Source: DATLEX01 sp035525045 (lineage in GTDB: Bacteria; Acidobacteriota; Thermoanaerobaculia; Gp7-AA8). Taken from it: a stretch of DNA of 60,478 bases. Below are positions 1 through 12,356 of this stretch, piece by piece; the stretch's first letter is position 1, and each line of letters opens with the position of its first letter. Position numbers and translations under genes: made by a program. The stretch lies in contig DATLEX010000304.1 in assembly GCA_035525045.1 (NCBI GenBank), forward strand, positions 1 to 60,478, written 5' to 3'. A model generated the notes under the pieces. It saw nothing but the letters and a program-made list of their open reading frames with translations. It was not told the DNA's origin and did not search any database.

Positions 1-3000
1 GTGCTGGGCAATGACGTCGACGTCGACGGCGACCCCCTCACGGCCATCCTCGTCAGCGGAGCCATGAACGGCACCGTCACACTCAACTCCGACGGCTCGT
101 TCACCTACACGCCGAACCTCGATTTCAACGGCACCGACTCGTTCACCTACAAGGCCAACGACGGCTTGCTCGACAGTAACACCGCCACCGTCACCATTAC
201 CATCAACGCCGTGAACGACCCGCCGGTGGCCGTCGACGACTCCTACTCGACGGCTGAAGACACGCCGCTGACCGTCTCTGCGCCGGGGGTTCTGGCCAAC
301 GACACCGACGTCGATGGTCCCACGCCGCTGACCGCGGTCCTCGCCTCCGGCCCGGCGAACGGGACCGTGACGCTCAACTCCGACGGCTCGTTTACCTACA
401 AGCCGGCGCTCAACTTCAACGGCACCGACTCGTTCACCTACCAGGCCAGCGACGGCTCCCTGCTGAGCAACGTCGCCACCGTGACCATCACCGTCACCCC
501 GGTGAACGACGCGCCCGTGGCGAATAACGACGCATACACCGCCGATCAGGACACGACCCTCTCGGTCCCGGCACCGGGGGTCCTGGGCAACGACTTCGAC
601 CCCGACGGCGATCCGCTCACGGCCGTCGGTGTGACTCCGCCCACCAACGGCACGCTGGTTCTCAACAGCAACGGCTCCTTCACCTACACTCCCAACACCG
701 GCTTCACCGGAACCGACAGCTTCACCTACAAGGCGCGCGACGGCCTGCTCGACAGCAACATCGCCACGGTTACCATCCAGGTCCTCTCGACCGTAGTCTG
801 CCCCAACCCGCCGGTGCAGATCTCGCCGGCCGACGGCGCGACCGACGTTCCCACCTTCGGCCGCTTCGAGTTCGCCGGCGACGCCGACACGTTCCTGATC
901 TACTTCGGCCCCCCCGGCAGCGGCTGCTCCCTCAACATGGGATTCTCCCTCGGCCGTTCCTTCACCTACGCCGGGCTCGACCCCGATACCGAGTACGAGT
1001 GGCGCGTGGAGGCCGAGCGCGCCGGCTGCCCGACCACCAGCTCCCCCTGCATCCGCTTCCGCACCGAGCGCATCTGCACCACGGCGGCCCCCACGCCGCT
1101 GACTCCGGGAGCGGGATCGACCGCCGCCTCGCCGATCCTCTTCACCTGGACCGGCGTGCCCGGCGCGTCCGGCTATACGGTCTTCGCCTCGACGGGCGGC
1201 ACGGACGTCCCCCTCGGCACCAAAACCGATACCTCGCTCAGCGCCTCGCTCCCCGACGGCGCCTCGAGCTGGTACGTCGTCGCGCACGATGTCCCCGACT
1301 GCGGCGATCTCCGCTCCGCCTCGGCCGCCTTCACGGTCTGCAACGCCCCCGACGCGCCGCTGGCCGCGGTGGTGGGTGAGGCCGCAACGGGCCAGACTTA
1401 CGCGGTGAGCTGGGATGCCGTCCCCGGCGCCTTGCGCTACGAGGTGCTCGAGGCCAACAACGCCTCCTTCACCGGCGCGCAGTCGTTCGTCACCGAGGCA
1501 CTCTCGCTCTCCTTCACCAAGCAGGCCGAGGACAACGCGGTTCCGTTTTTCTACCAGGTCCGCGCCTTCTCGGAGTGCTTCGGCGGGTTCGGCCCGGCAT
1601 CGCCGACGATCCGCGTGGTGGTCGTGCCGCTTCCGCCGCGCGACGACCCCAACACGACCGCGAATGTGCCGGCCGGCTCTCCGACGGTGATCGTCCTGGA
1701 GGTCTTCATCCCCGGCGAGCCGGGACAGACGTTCCACTATTCCGCCACCGGCGACCAGCCGTGGATGATGGTCAGGCCACCGACCGGCCTGCTCCCGCCG
1801 GAAGGGATCACCCTGGAGGTCGTGGTCGATCCGCGCGATCTCCCGCACGGGACCTTCACCGGAACGGTGATCGTGGTGCTCGACGACCTCGAGGGCGGCC
1901 GGATCACGACGCACGCGACCTCGACCAAGTCCTCCACCGTCTCGGTCAACCTGGTCACACCGGTGACCCCCACCAGTCCCGGCCCCCCGACGGCGAGCTC
2001 GCTGATCATCCCCGTCATCGGGCACCTGGACGGGAGCAACGCGAGGTGGCGTTCCGACGTCCGCATCGCCAACACCACCGCCACTGCGGCGACGTACCTG
2101 CTGACCTTCACGCCGGGGAATCCGTCGGATGGCATCAAGCAGACCAGCGTCGAGGTCGCCCCGGGGGCCACCATCGCCCTCGACGACATCGTCCGGGCCT
2201 GGTACGGGCTGGGCTCGCTGGGCGAGAGCGCGATCGGGATGCTGGAAGTGCGGCCCATCACCGCCGGCTCGAACCTCACCCTCGAGGGCAGCGGCCCGAA
2301 CGTCTCGCTGGCCACGGTGGTCTCGAGCCGGACCTACGCCCAGACCCAGAGCGGCACGCTCGGAGAGTTCATCCCCGGCATTCTGTTCTCGCGCTTCGTC
2401 GGGCTGGCGGAGGGGGGGCAGGCCCAGCCGGTGCTGAACCTGCAGCAGATCGCGCAGAATCAGATCTACCGGACCAATGTGGGCGTGGTGGAGGCTTCGG
2501 GACAGCCGGTGTCGACCGTGCTGAGCGTCTTCAACAGCGCCGGGGAGAAGCTGCGGGACATCCCGCTCGAGCTCGGCGCCAACCAGCAGCGGCAGCTCAA
2601 CTCCCTGCTCGCCGATCACGGCATCACGCTGGCCGACGGCCGGATCGAGGTGAGCGTGACGGGAGGAGAGGGTCGCATCACCGCGTACGCCGCGGTGATC
2701 GACAACCGCACCCGCGACCAGCTCTTCATCCCTGCTTTCACGCTGGGACAGATCGCCGCCTCGCGTTACGTGACGCTCGGCATCGCCGATCTGAACACCG
2801 GCACCGCCCTCTGGCGGTCCGACATGCACCTGTTCAACAGCGGCGAGGTCCCGCAGAACGCGACGCTGACGTTCTACCCGCTCGACAACCCCGGCGGGTC
2901 CCTGGTGGCGAGCGTGACCGTGCTGCCTGGTCAGGTGGCGGTCCTCGACAACGTCGTCCAGGCGCTCTTCGGGGCGAGCAACATTGGCGGCGCGGTGCAC

Positions 3001-3438
3001 GTGGACACGCCGGGCCTCTCCTCGCTGGTAGTCACGGCCCGGACCTACAACCAGACGCCGAACGGCACGCTGGGGCTGTTCATCCCCGCGGTGACGCCGG
3101 ACCAGGCGGTGGGCGTGGGCGAGCGGACGTTGCACCTGGTGCAGAGCGAGGAGTCGATCCGCTACCGGACCAACGTCGGCATCGCCGAGGTGACCGGCCA
3201 GCCGGCCGTGGTCGAGGTGGTGGTGAACCTGCCGGGATCGCTCGTCGCGCCGCGGATCGAGATCCCCCTCGACGGGAACGAGTTCAAGCAGCTCGGCATC
3301 CTCCGCGCCCTCGGGCTGGGGAACGTCTACAACGCCCGCCTCTCGATGCGCGTGATCAGCGGCGAGGGGAAGATCACCGCCTACGGCTCGGTCATCGACA
3401 TGAAGACCAACGACTCGACTTACGTCCCCGCGCAGTGA
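1..3438 (+). CDS. Cadherin-like/VCBS repeat surface protein, 5' truncated
   Basis: The gene is open from the first base, so its N-terminus and any signal peptide lie outside the window. The visible 1145 residues start with three near-identical cadherin-like (Big_9/VCBS) units of about 95 residues (roughly 1-263) with the motifs VLGND.D.DGDPL, GSFTYTPN and GTDSFTYKA.DG. Two or three fibronectin-like, Cys-containing segments (265-550) and a BACON-like stretch (560-640) follow. The C-terminus is a duplicated 230-residue module (about 685-910 and 915-1145) with the pairs RWRSDVRIAN/LWRSDMHLFN and GRITAYAAVIDN/GKITAYGSVIDM. The role is inferred to be an extracellular or cell-surface protein. No neighbour suggests a partner. 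Confidence 0.85.
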   Translation: MLGNDVDVDGDPLTAILVSGAMNGTVTLNSDGSFTYTPNLDFNGTDSFTYKANDGLLDSNTATVTITINAVNDPPVAVDDSYSTAEDTPLTVSAPGVLANDTDVDGPTPLTAVLASGPANGTVTLNSDGSFTYKPALNFNGTDSFTYQASDGSLLSNVATVTITVTPVNDAPVANNDAYTADQDTTLSVPAPGVLGNDFDPDGDPLTAVGVTPPTNGTLVLNSNGSFTYTPNTGFTGTDSFTYKARDGLLDSNIATVTIQVLSTVVCPNPPVQISPADGATDVPTFGRFEFAGDADTFLIYFGPPGSGCSLNMGFSLGRSFTYAGLDPDTEYEWRVEAERAGCPTTSSPCIRFRTERICTTAAPTPLTPGAGSTAASPILFTWTGVPGASGYTVFASTGGTDVPLGTKTDTSLSASLPDGASSWYVVAHDVPDCGDLRSASAAFTVCNAPDAPLAAVVGEAATGQTYAVSWDAVPGALRYEVLEANNASFTGAQSFVTEALSLSFTKQAEDNAVPFFYQVRAFSECFGGFGPASPTIRVVVVPLPPRDDPNTTANVPAGSPTVIVLEVFIPGEPGQTFHYSATGDQPWMMVRPPTGLLPPEGITLEVVVDPRDLPHGTFTGTVIVVLDDLEGGRITTHATSTKSSTVSVNLVTPVTPTSPGPPTASSLIIPVIGHLDGSNARWRSDVRIANTTATAATYLLTFTPGNPSDGIKQTSVEVAPGATIALDDIVRAWYGLGSLGESAIGMLEVRPITAGSNLTLEGSGPNVSLATVVSSRTYAQTQSGTLGEFIPGILFSRFVGLAEGGQAQPVLNLQQIAQNQIYRTNVGVVEASGQPVSTVLSVFNSAGEKLRDIPLELGANQQRQLNSLLADHGITLADGRIEVSVTGGEGRITAYAAVIDNRTRDQLFIPAFTLGQIAASRYVTLGIADLNTGTALWRSDMHLFNSGEVPQNATLTFYPLDNPGGSLVASVTVLPGQVAVLDNVVQALFGASNIGGAVHVDTPGLSSLVVTARTYNQTPNGTLGLFIPAVTPDQAVGVGERTLHLVQSEESIRYRTNVGIAEVTGQPAVVEVVVNLPGSLVAPRIEIPLDGNEFKQLGILRALGLGNVYNARLSMRVISGEGKITAYGSVIDMKTNDSTYVPAQ

Positions 3439-3459
3439 GGAAGATCGATCTGAAGGAAT

Positions 3460-3535
3460 TGGAGCGGGCGACGAGATTCGAACTCGCGACCAAGAGCTTG
3501 GGAAGCTCCTACTCTACCAACTGAGCTACGCCCGC
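3460..3535 (-). tRNA. tRNA-Gly (CCC)
   Basis: A full cloverleaf can be folded on the minus strand. The acceptor stem GCGGGCG pairs with CGCCCGC, the D arm is GCTC..GAGT, the anticodon loop is TTCCCAA (anticodon CCC) and the T arm contains GTTCGAATC. The discriminator is T and CCA is encoded (3460-3462). It lies between the repeat-protein gene and the Xer recombinase gene. Confidence 0.95.
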
Positions 3536-3618
3536 CCGATGGGAGCCGCGATTGTACCAGTAGTTTCAACGCCTCCGCGCGTCTGAGCATTCCTCATCCG
3601 AGCCCCGAGCCCCGAGCC

Positions 3619-4593
3619 CTATTTCTTCTTGATGGGCAGCTTGGCGGAGGCGTCGAGGAAGATCCGCGTGGCGGGAGGCGGGACGACCGAGCGCCGGCCC
3701 TTCTGGATGGGCAGCTTGGTGTAGACCTGCGTGGAGAGGATGGAGGCGTGGCCGAGGATCTCCTGCACTTCCCGGATGTCGGTCCCGCTGCTGACCAGCA
3801 TGGCGGCCATGGTGTGTCGCAGCGAGTGCGGCGTGACGTGGCGCTTGATCTCCGCCAGCCGGACGTGCTTCTTGAAGATGTTCTCGATCGAGTAGATGGT
3901 CAGGCGCGTTCCGCTGCGGCCGACGAACAGCGCCTGGGTTTCGGGGGTACGCTCACTCCTCAGGTCCAGGTACTGGACCAGCGCATCGATGAGAGGGTCG
4001 GACGTGAGCGTGACCACCCGCCCGCGCGTGGCGCGGCCGGTGATCTGGATGTGCCGCCGGTCGATGTCGACGTCGGTGACGTTCAGCGCCACGAGCTCGC
4101 CGATGCGGATCCCCGTCGAGAAAAGCAGCTCCAGGATCACGTTGTCGCGCACCGCGCAGAAGTAGCGGTTCCGGCCGCCCGGCGACTGATCCCGGGCGTC
4201 GGCCAGGCCGGCGATCTGCTCTTTCGGCGCGGCGAGCAGCGAGCGGACCTCCCGCCCCGACAGCACCGTCGGCACCCGGTTCTCGACCGGACGCTTGATC
4301 CGCAGCTTCCGTGCCGGTGACTCCGACACCACACCCTTCTCTTCGAGGAAGCGGAAGAAGACCTTCAGCGCCGCCACCTTGCGCCGGATCGACGTGTCGC
4401 GGTAGGGTGCCGTTCCGAGCTTGTCCAGATAAGTCTCGAGATCCGCCGGCGTGATGTCCACCATCATGGCGTCGTTCACGTGGTGGTGGAACTGGCTCAG
4501 GTCCGATTGGTAGGCCCGCAGCGTCCGGTCAGACAGGTTGCGCACTGTCTGCCCATGATCGAGAAACTCGGCGATTGCCTGCTGCACATTCAT
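3619..4593 (-). CDS. Tyrosine recombinase, XerC/XerD-like
   Basis: A 324-residue site-specific recombinase. The first 95 residues form the SAM-like DNA-binding domain and the rest is the catalytic domain. Visible catalytic residues are R163 (STGIRIGEL), H256 and R259 (HSLRH), H282 (LGHAS) and nucleophile Y291 (TQVYTKL). The beta-hairpin Lys expected in GKGNKER of Xer proteins reads GRATRGR, so Arg187 replaces it. About 20 extra residues (near 124-147) precede the R163 motif. I chose the ATG at 4593 because the frame upstream is only antisense to the GNAT gene. A TTGACA/TAGACT promoter lies just upstream. It could be the chromosome dimer resolvase or a mobile-element integrase. The housekeeping surroundings favour the first. 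Confidence 0.88.
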   Translation of the reverse strand: MNVQQAIAEFLDHGQTVRNLSDRTLRAYQSDLSQFHHHVNDAMMVDITPADLETYLDKLGTAPYRDTSIRRKVAALKVFFRFLEEKGVVSESPARKLRIKRPVENRVPTVLSGREVRSLLAAPKEQIAGLADARDQSPGGRNRYFCAVRDNVILELLFSTGIRIGELVALNVTDVDIDRRHIQITGRATRGRVVTLTSDPLIDALVQYLDLRSERTPETQALFVGRSGTRLTIYSIENIFKKHVRLAEIKRHVTPHSLRHTMAAMLVSSGTDIREVQEILGHASILSTQVYTKLPIQKGRRSVVPPPATRIFLDASAKLPIKKK

Positions 4594-4633
4594 TGATCGC
4601 ACTCGGGAAGCTATAGGGAGAGGGCCCGAGGCG

Positions 4634-4661
4634 AGTCTAACGCCCGGGGGGCCGATGTCAA
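4634..4661 (-). promoter_or_regulatory. Sigma-70-type promoter for the xer gene
   Basis: On the minus strand a perfect TTGACA (4661-4656) is followed by a 16-base spacer and TAGACT (4639-4634, four of six matches to TATAAT). The predicted transcript starts about 34 bases before the ATG at 4593. Confidence 0.5.
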
Positions 4662-4722
4662 GAATTATTTGCCCTCTCCATATGCTGTAAAAGCATGAGA
4701 GAATGCGACGTAGCGTCACGCG

Positions 4723-5100
4723 ATGAAAGGCCAGCGACTTTTCGTCCGCGCCATCGAACCCCCCGACCAGGAGGCCGTTCGCGCCTTCCTCGACCGGCAG
4801 CAGGGCCCCGGACGCGTCCCGGCATGCGGTCTGCTCGGGAAGCTCGCCGGCGAACTGGTTGCGGTTCTCGCGATGCAGATCACGGCCGATGCGGTGGAGA
4901 TCGACCAGATTGTGGTAGCGAGGGACCTCCGTCGAAAGCGGATCGGCCGGGTGATGCTGGCCGAGCTGGAGCAGATCGCCGCCAAAATTGACCGGTCCCG
5001 GCTCGTCGTTCGCGGCGCACATGACGGTCACGCCGAGTTTCTGCGGCGGGTCGGGTTCGAGCGGGAGGGTCCCTGGTGGATACGAAAGGTCGGCAGGTGA
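4723..5100 (+). CDS. GNAT-family N-acetyltransferase
   Basis: A 125-residue protein with the core of a GCN5-related acetyltransferase. It has a strand IDQIVVARDLRRKRIGRVML matching the acetyl-CoA-binding motif A (basic R/Q-x-x-G-x-G/A type, here RKRIGR), then a helix LAELEQIA and the late motif GAHDGHAEFLRRVGFEREG, typical of the last GNAT strand-helix. The substrate cannot be read from the sequence. The gene is the first of a plus-strand run and its 3' end overlaps the lytic transglycosylase start by 25 bases, so the two are probably co-translated. A TATGCTGTAAA extended -10-like motif lies at 4681-4691. No clear ribosome binding site is seen. Confidence 0.8.
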   Translation: MKGQRLFVRAIEPPDQEAVRAFLDRQQGPGRVPACGLLGKLAGELVAVLAMQITADAVEIDQIVVARDLRRKRIGRVMLAELEQIAAKIDRSRLVVRGAHDGHAEFLRRVGFEREGPWWIRKVGR

Positions 5101-7310
5101 GGCAGGAAAAGGGTCGCGGCTGGTTCGCGACGTCTCTGATGGTGATGCTGCTGGTGTCGTGCGGGCGCTCGGGGAGCGCGGTCGCTCCCCCTCCTGCCCC
5201 CGCGCCACCGGCGATCATCGAGGAGGAGGCACTCCCCGCGAATCTGGCGGAGGCGCGGGCCATGCGCCGGGCGGCGCGGCTCGACCTCTACGAGCGGGGG
5301 CTGCGGCGGATGGCCGAGTCGGAGGACCCCGTGGCGGCCCGCCGAGCGGCGTCTCTGCTGGCGCTCCATCTGTTCGACCAGAGGCGGCTTGACGAGGCCG
5401 TTCCCGCGCTGCAGGCGGCCGCGGCCCGCTCCCCGCTGGTGGCCCCGTTTCTCCAGCTCCGGCTCATCGAGGCGGAGCTCGGGCGGGAGAACGTCGCCGG
5501 GGGCATCGCCGCCGCGGAGGAAGTGATCACCGGCGCGCCGGCCACGACGGCGGCGACCGTGGCCCGGCTGCGGCTGCCGGCCCTGCACGCGGCCGCGGGC
5601 AACGAGGCGGCAGCCGAGGCGACCTTCCAGACGGCGATGAAAGTCGAGATTGACGAGTCGAGCGAGCGAGAGCTGGTCGAGCTCGCCTCTCTCCTCGCCC
5701 AGCACGGCCGGGATGATCTGGCCACGCGCCTGCGCATGCGGCTGCTGCGCGACTACACCGGCGGCCGCGAGACGGAGAGGACCTATGGCCATCTGGTCGC
5801 GATGGCGGACTCGCCGATCGACGCGCTCTCGCTCGAGGAGGCCACGCGCCTGGCCCAGAGCCTGGCCCGGGCGAACCGATACGACCAGGCGCTCGACCTC
5901 CTCGAGCGGATCCGGAAGCGCTTTCCGCAGTCGGCGCAGAGCGAGCTCTATCGAAGCGTCCGCCTCCGGTCGCTGTTCAACTCCCGCAACTATGCGCAGT
6001 TGCTCGCGGAGACGGAGCGGGTCTCGCTGTCCGATCCGGCCCTGCTGCTCCTCCGCGCACGGGCAGCGTGGCGCGACGACCGCCCACAGCAGTTCCTGGC
6101 CGGGCTGGCGGCTGTGGAGAGACGCTTTCCCGGGAGCCGCCAGGCCGTCGAGGCCAAGATCCTTCGCGCCAAGTACTACGTCACCGACGTGATGGACTAC
6201 GCGAAGTCGGTCGCCAACCTCGAGCAGGCCATCCAGGCCGGCGCGGCCGGCAACGACGGCGAGAACGTCTGGACCCTCGGCTGGACCTACGTCCTCTGGG
6301 GGAAGGACGACGAGGCCCTTCGGACGTTCGCGCGGTACCTCCGCACTTACCCCGACGGCGACTACCGCACCAATTCCCTCTTCTGGTCGGCCAAGGTGCA
6401 CGAGCGGAACGAGCGGATCGCTGAGCGCGACGCCAGCCTTCGCCAGCTCATCTCCGAGTACCCGTACAACTACTACGCCTACCGGGCCCGGGAGATCCTC
6501 GGCGAGCCGAGCGTGGCACCGGGCTCGATGGCCAACGGAAACGTGTTCCCCGACATCGACGCGGAACTGGCGGCGGTGCCGAGCGGGCGCCTCGAGAGCG
6601 TCCGGGAGCTGCTGGCCCTCGAGCTGGGGCGCGATGCCGCCCGGGAGATGAAAGCCGTCGCCGCCGCGCACCGGGACAACCTCGGCGCGGCGTTCCTGCT
6701 CGCCGACGTCTACGTCCAGGGCGCCGAACCGTTCCGGGCCACCGGCATCCTGCAGCGCCACTTCCGCCAGTTCGTCCGCCACGGGGGTGAGAACGTCCCG
6801 CGGCGGTTCTGGGAAATCCTCTACCCGCTGAGCTACTGGGAGGCCATCGAGCGGGAGGCTCAACGGCGCGAGCTCGATCCCTATCTCCTGGCCGCGATCA
6901 TCCGTCAGGAAAGCGGGTTCGAGCCGACGGTGGTCTCCAGCGCCGGTGCGGTCGGTCTGATGCAGATCATGCCGAACGAGGCGCCGCGGATCGCCTCGAT
7001 CGCAGGACTCGATGCAATCACGCGCGAGCAGCTCTTCGACCCTCACGAGAACATCGCCGTCGGCGCGGCCGAGTACTCGCAGAAGCTGTCGCGCATGCGG
7101 GCCAACCCCATCCTTGCCATCGCCGCCTACAACGCGGGCGAGGAGGCGGTTGGCAGATGGATTGCCCGGACGCCCATCGGCGACCCGGACTTATTTGTAG
7201 AGTCGATCTCGTACGCCGAGACCCGGCTGTACGTGAAAACGGTGACAAGGAACCGTTTCGAGTACCGGCGGATTTATGAAATGTCGCATGAGTCGCAGCA
7301 GTCGCAGTAG
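5076..7310 (+). CDS. Soluble lytic murein transglycosylase, lipoprotein with TPR-like region
   Basis: A 744-residue Slt-type enzyme that cleaves the glycan strands of peptidoglycan to 1,6-anhydro products. The N-terminus carries a lipoprotein signal with lipobox LVSC (Cys29), so it is predicted to be membrane-anchored in the periplasm. Residues 40 to about 570 are helical, TPR-like repeats, as in the superhelical part of Slt70. The C-terminal SLT domain shows AAIIRQESGF with the catalytic Glu near 612, GLMQIMP, and AIAAYNAG. Length fits the family. The start overlaps the GNAT gene and the 3' end overlaps the VWFA gene by 35 bases, so translation is probably coupled. Confidence 0.93.
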   Translation: MDTKGRQVRQEKGRGWFATSLMVMLLVSCGRSGSAVAPPPAPAPPAIIEEEALPANLAEARAMRRAARLDLYERGLRRMAESEDPVAARRAASLLALHLFDQRRLDEAVPALQAAAARSPLVAPFLQLRLIEAELGRENVAGGIAAAEEVITGAPATTAATVARLRLPALHAAAGNEAAAEATFQTAMKVEIDESSERELVELASLLAQHGRDDLATRLRMRLLRDYTGGRETERTYGHLVAMADSPIDALSLEEATRLAQSLARANRYDQALDLLERIRKRFPQSAQSELYRSVRLRSLFNSRNYAQLLAETERVSLSDPALLLLRARAAWRDDRPQQFLAGLAAVERRFPGSRQAVEAKILRAKYYVTDVMDYAKSVANLEQAIQAGAAGNDGENVWTLGWTYVLWGKDDEALRTFARYLRTYPDGDYRTNSLFWSAKVHERNERIAERDASLRQLISEYPYNYYAYRAREILGEPSVAPGSMANGNVFPDIDAELAAVPSGRLESVRELLALELGRDAAREMKAVAAAHRDNLGAAFLLADVYVQGAEPFRATGILQRHFRQFVRHGGENVPRRFWEILYPLSYWEAIEREAQRRELDPYLLAAIIRQESGFEPTVVSSAGAVGLMQIMPNEAPRIASIAGLDAITREQLFDPHENIAVGAAEYSQKLSRMRANPILAIAAYNAGEEAVGRWIARTPIGDPDLFVESISYAETRLYVKTVTRNRFEYRRIYEMSHESQQSQ

Positions 7311-8697
7311 CGTCCGTACGCTTCTTCAGGCAGCATTCCTCTCGCTGATTCTCACGGCGCCGGCGGGCGCCGCGACACAGCTCCTCCTCACCCGCGGAGA
7401 GACTCCCGAAAAGGGTGAGTATCTCGGGGTGGTCGAGCTGACCGTCGATCCCGGCTTCGAGGCGGCCCGGGTGTGGATCACTGTCAACGGGCAGAAAATC
7501 GCCGAGGGCCTGCGATGGCCGCACCGGGTCATGGTGGACTTCGGCCCGACGGCGATCGAGCACAAGATCAGCGTGACGGCGATCGGCCCGAACAAGCGCC
7601 GTGTCCAGTGGCACGAGACGCTCAACCGCGGGCAGTTGCCGCTGTCGGTCAAGCTTCAGCCGGTGGATCTGGCGGCGCGAGTGTTCGAGGCGAAGACGAC
7701 GGCGCCGAAAAGCGACCCGGTGGTAGCGGTGGAGCTGTGGCACCAGGCCGAGAAGGTCGTGAACCTGACCCGACCGCCGTTCCGGTTCGAGGTCCCGGAG
7801 GAGGTCCTGGCGTCGGGATTCGTGCAGGTCACGGCGCGGTCGAAGAGCGGCAGTGAAGCGGCGGACTTCTGGTCGAGGGCTGGCGACATCCATGTGGAGT
7901 CGATCCAGGTGCGGACCGTTCCGATCTTCGTCTCGGTGGTCGACCGGAACGGCATGACGCACGCGGAAGTGGACCGGGCGCTGTTCCGGATCATGGACAA
8001 CGATGCCGAGGGGACGATCGTCGAGTTCGGGAACGCCTTCGATCAGCCGATCTCCATCGCCCTCCTCATCGACGGCTCGGCGAGCATGACCTACGCGATC
8101 GGCGTTGCGAGGAAGGCCGCGCTGGAGTTCGTCAACCGGATCCTCAAGCCTGGCGACCGCTGCAGCGTCACCGCCGTGCAGGAGGTGCCGCGCAGGCGGC
8201 AGGGGCTGACCAGCGACACGGCGGCCGTGGCCGGCGCGCTCGACTCGGTCGAGCCGAGCGGCTCGACCGCTCTCTACGACGCGATCGCCGCCGCCATCCG
8301 CGAGCTGAAGGACGAGAAGAACCGCCGGGCCATCGTCGTCCTCACCGACGGCGGCGACACCGACTCGATCCGCTCCTACGGAGAGATCGAGAAGAGCGTC
8401 GCGGAGTCGGGAATCCCGCTCTACTTCATCGCCTACGACACCGGGCAGCAGACGCAATTGCGGGACCTGGAACGCCTGCGGCACCTCGCCGCGTACACCG
8501 GCGGCTTCGTCGCCGTGGCCACCAACCAGAACCTGCAGGCGAAGTACGGCGAGATCGAGCGCGACCTCCGGGCCCAGTTCGCGATCCTCTACCAGGTGAC
8601 CGATTTCGTCCGGCCGAAGGAATGGCGGCGGGTTCGGGTGACCCTGGCCTCGCCGCGGCTGACCGCCCGTACCATCCGCGGCTACTTCACGCCGTAG
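7276..8697 (+). CDS. VWFA-domain protein of the acidobacterial type
   Basis: A 473-residue exported protein. A signal peptide (hydrophobic LLQAAFLSLILT ending at AGA) is followed by beta-rich segments and a von Willebrand factor A domain from about residue 255. The metal-binding MIDAS motif is intact: LLIDGSASM (DxSxS, Asp near 266) and VVLTDGGDTDS. The architecture matches the family I know as acidobacterial VWFA-related proteins (TIGR03436-like), whose function is unknown beyond presumed adhesion or assembly roles. Another in-frame ATG lies at 7288 and I cannot decide between the two from ribosome binding sites. The 3' end carries TAGAAT, which may be the -10 of mfd. Confidence 0.88.
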   Translation: MKCRMSRSSRSSVRTLLQAAFLSLILTAPAGAATQLLLTRGETPEKGEYLGVVELTVDPGFEAARVWITVNGQKIAEGLRWPHRVMVDFGPTAIEHKISVTAIGPNKRRVQWHETLNRGQLPLSVKLQPVDLAARVFEAKTTAPKSDPVVAVELWHQAEKVVNLTRPPFRFEVPEEVLASGFVQVTARSKSGSEAADFWSRAGDIHVESIQVRTVPIFVSVVDRNGMTHAEVDRALFRIMDNDAEGTIVEFGNAFDQPISIALLIDGSASMTYAIGVARKAALEFVNRILKPGDRCSVTAVQEVPRRRQGLTSDTAAVAGALDSVEPSGSTALYDAIAAAIRELKDEKNRRAIVVLTDGGDTDSIRSYGEIEKSVAESGIPLYFIAYDTGQQTQLRDLERLRHLAAYTGGFVAVATNQNLQAKYGEIERDLRAQFAILYQVTDFVRPKEWRRVRVTLASPRLTARTIRGYFTP

Positions 8698-8709
8698 AAT
8701 CGCGCGCGC

Positions 8710-12162
<3,453 letters not shown>

Positions 12163-12176
12163 CGGCCCAGGCTGTG

Positions 12177-12300
12177 CCCTCTCCCGCTTTGCGGGAGAGG
12201 GTGGCGCGAAGCGCCGGGTGAGGGCAACCGTCTCGCGGTCGCACCCCTCATCCGGCCGTCGGCCACCTTCTCCACCGCCGGAGGCGGGGGAGAAGGCTCT
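12177..12300. repeat. Composite palindromic intergenic repeat
   Basis: The gap after mfd consists of nested hairpins. A perfect 11-base stem CCCTCTCCCGC/GCGGGAGAGGG with a 3-base loop (12177-12201) is followed by GGCGC-GAA-GCGCC (12203-12215) and a CCTTCTCC/GGAGAAGG pair near 12270-12297. No U-run follows, so this resembles a REP-like interspersed element more than a classical terminator, though it may still stabilise the mfd mRNA 3' end. Confidence 0.7.
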
Positions 12301-12356
12301 GCGGTTCATCTCCGCTTCACCGGCGCCCGGCGCCGTTCACCAGCTCGGGATGACAC

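Noticed and set aside
3460..4593. Genomic island anchored at tRNA-Gly by the Xer-like recombinase
   Set aside because: No repeat of the tRNA 3' end, no mobile genes and only chromosomal housekeeping genes on both sides within the window.
12177..12300. Rho-independent terminator of mfd
   Set aside because: Hairpins are strong but no T-run follows any of them. I annotate it as a palindromic repeat instead.
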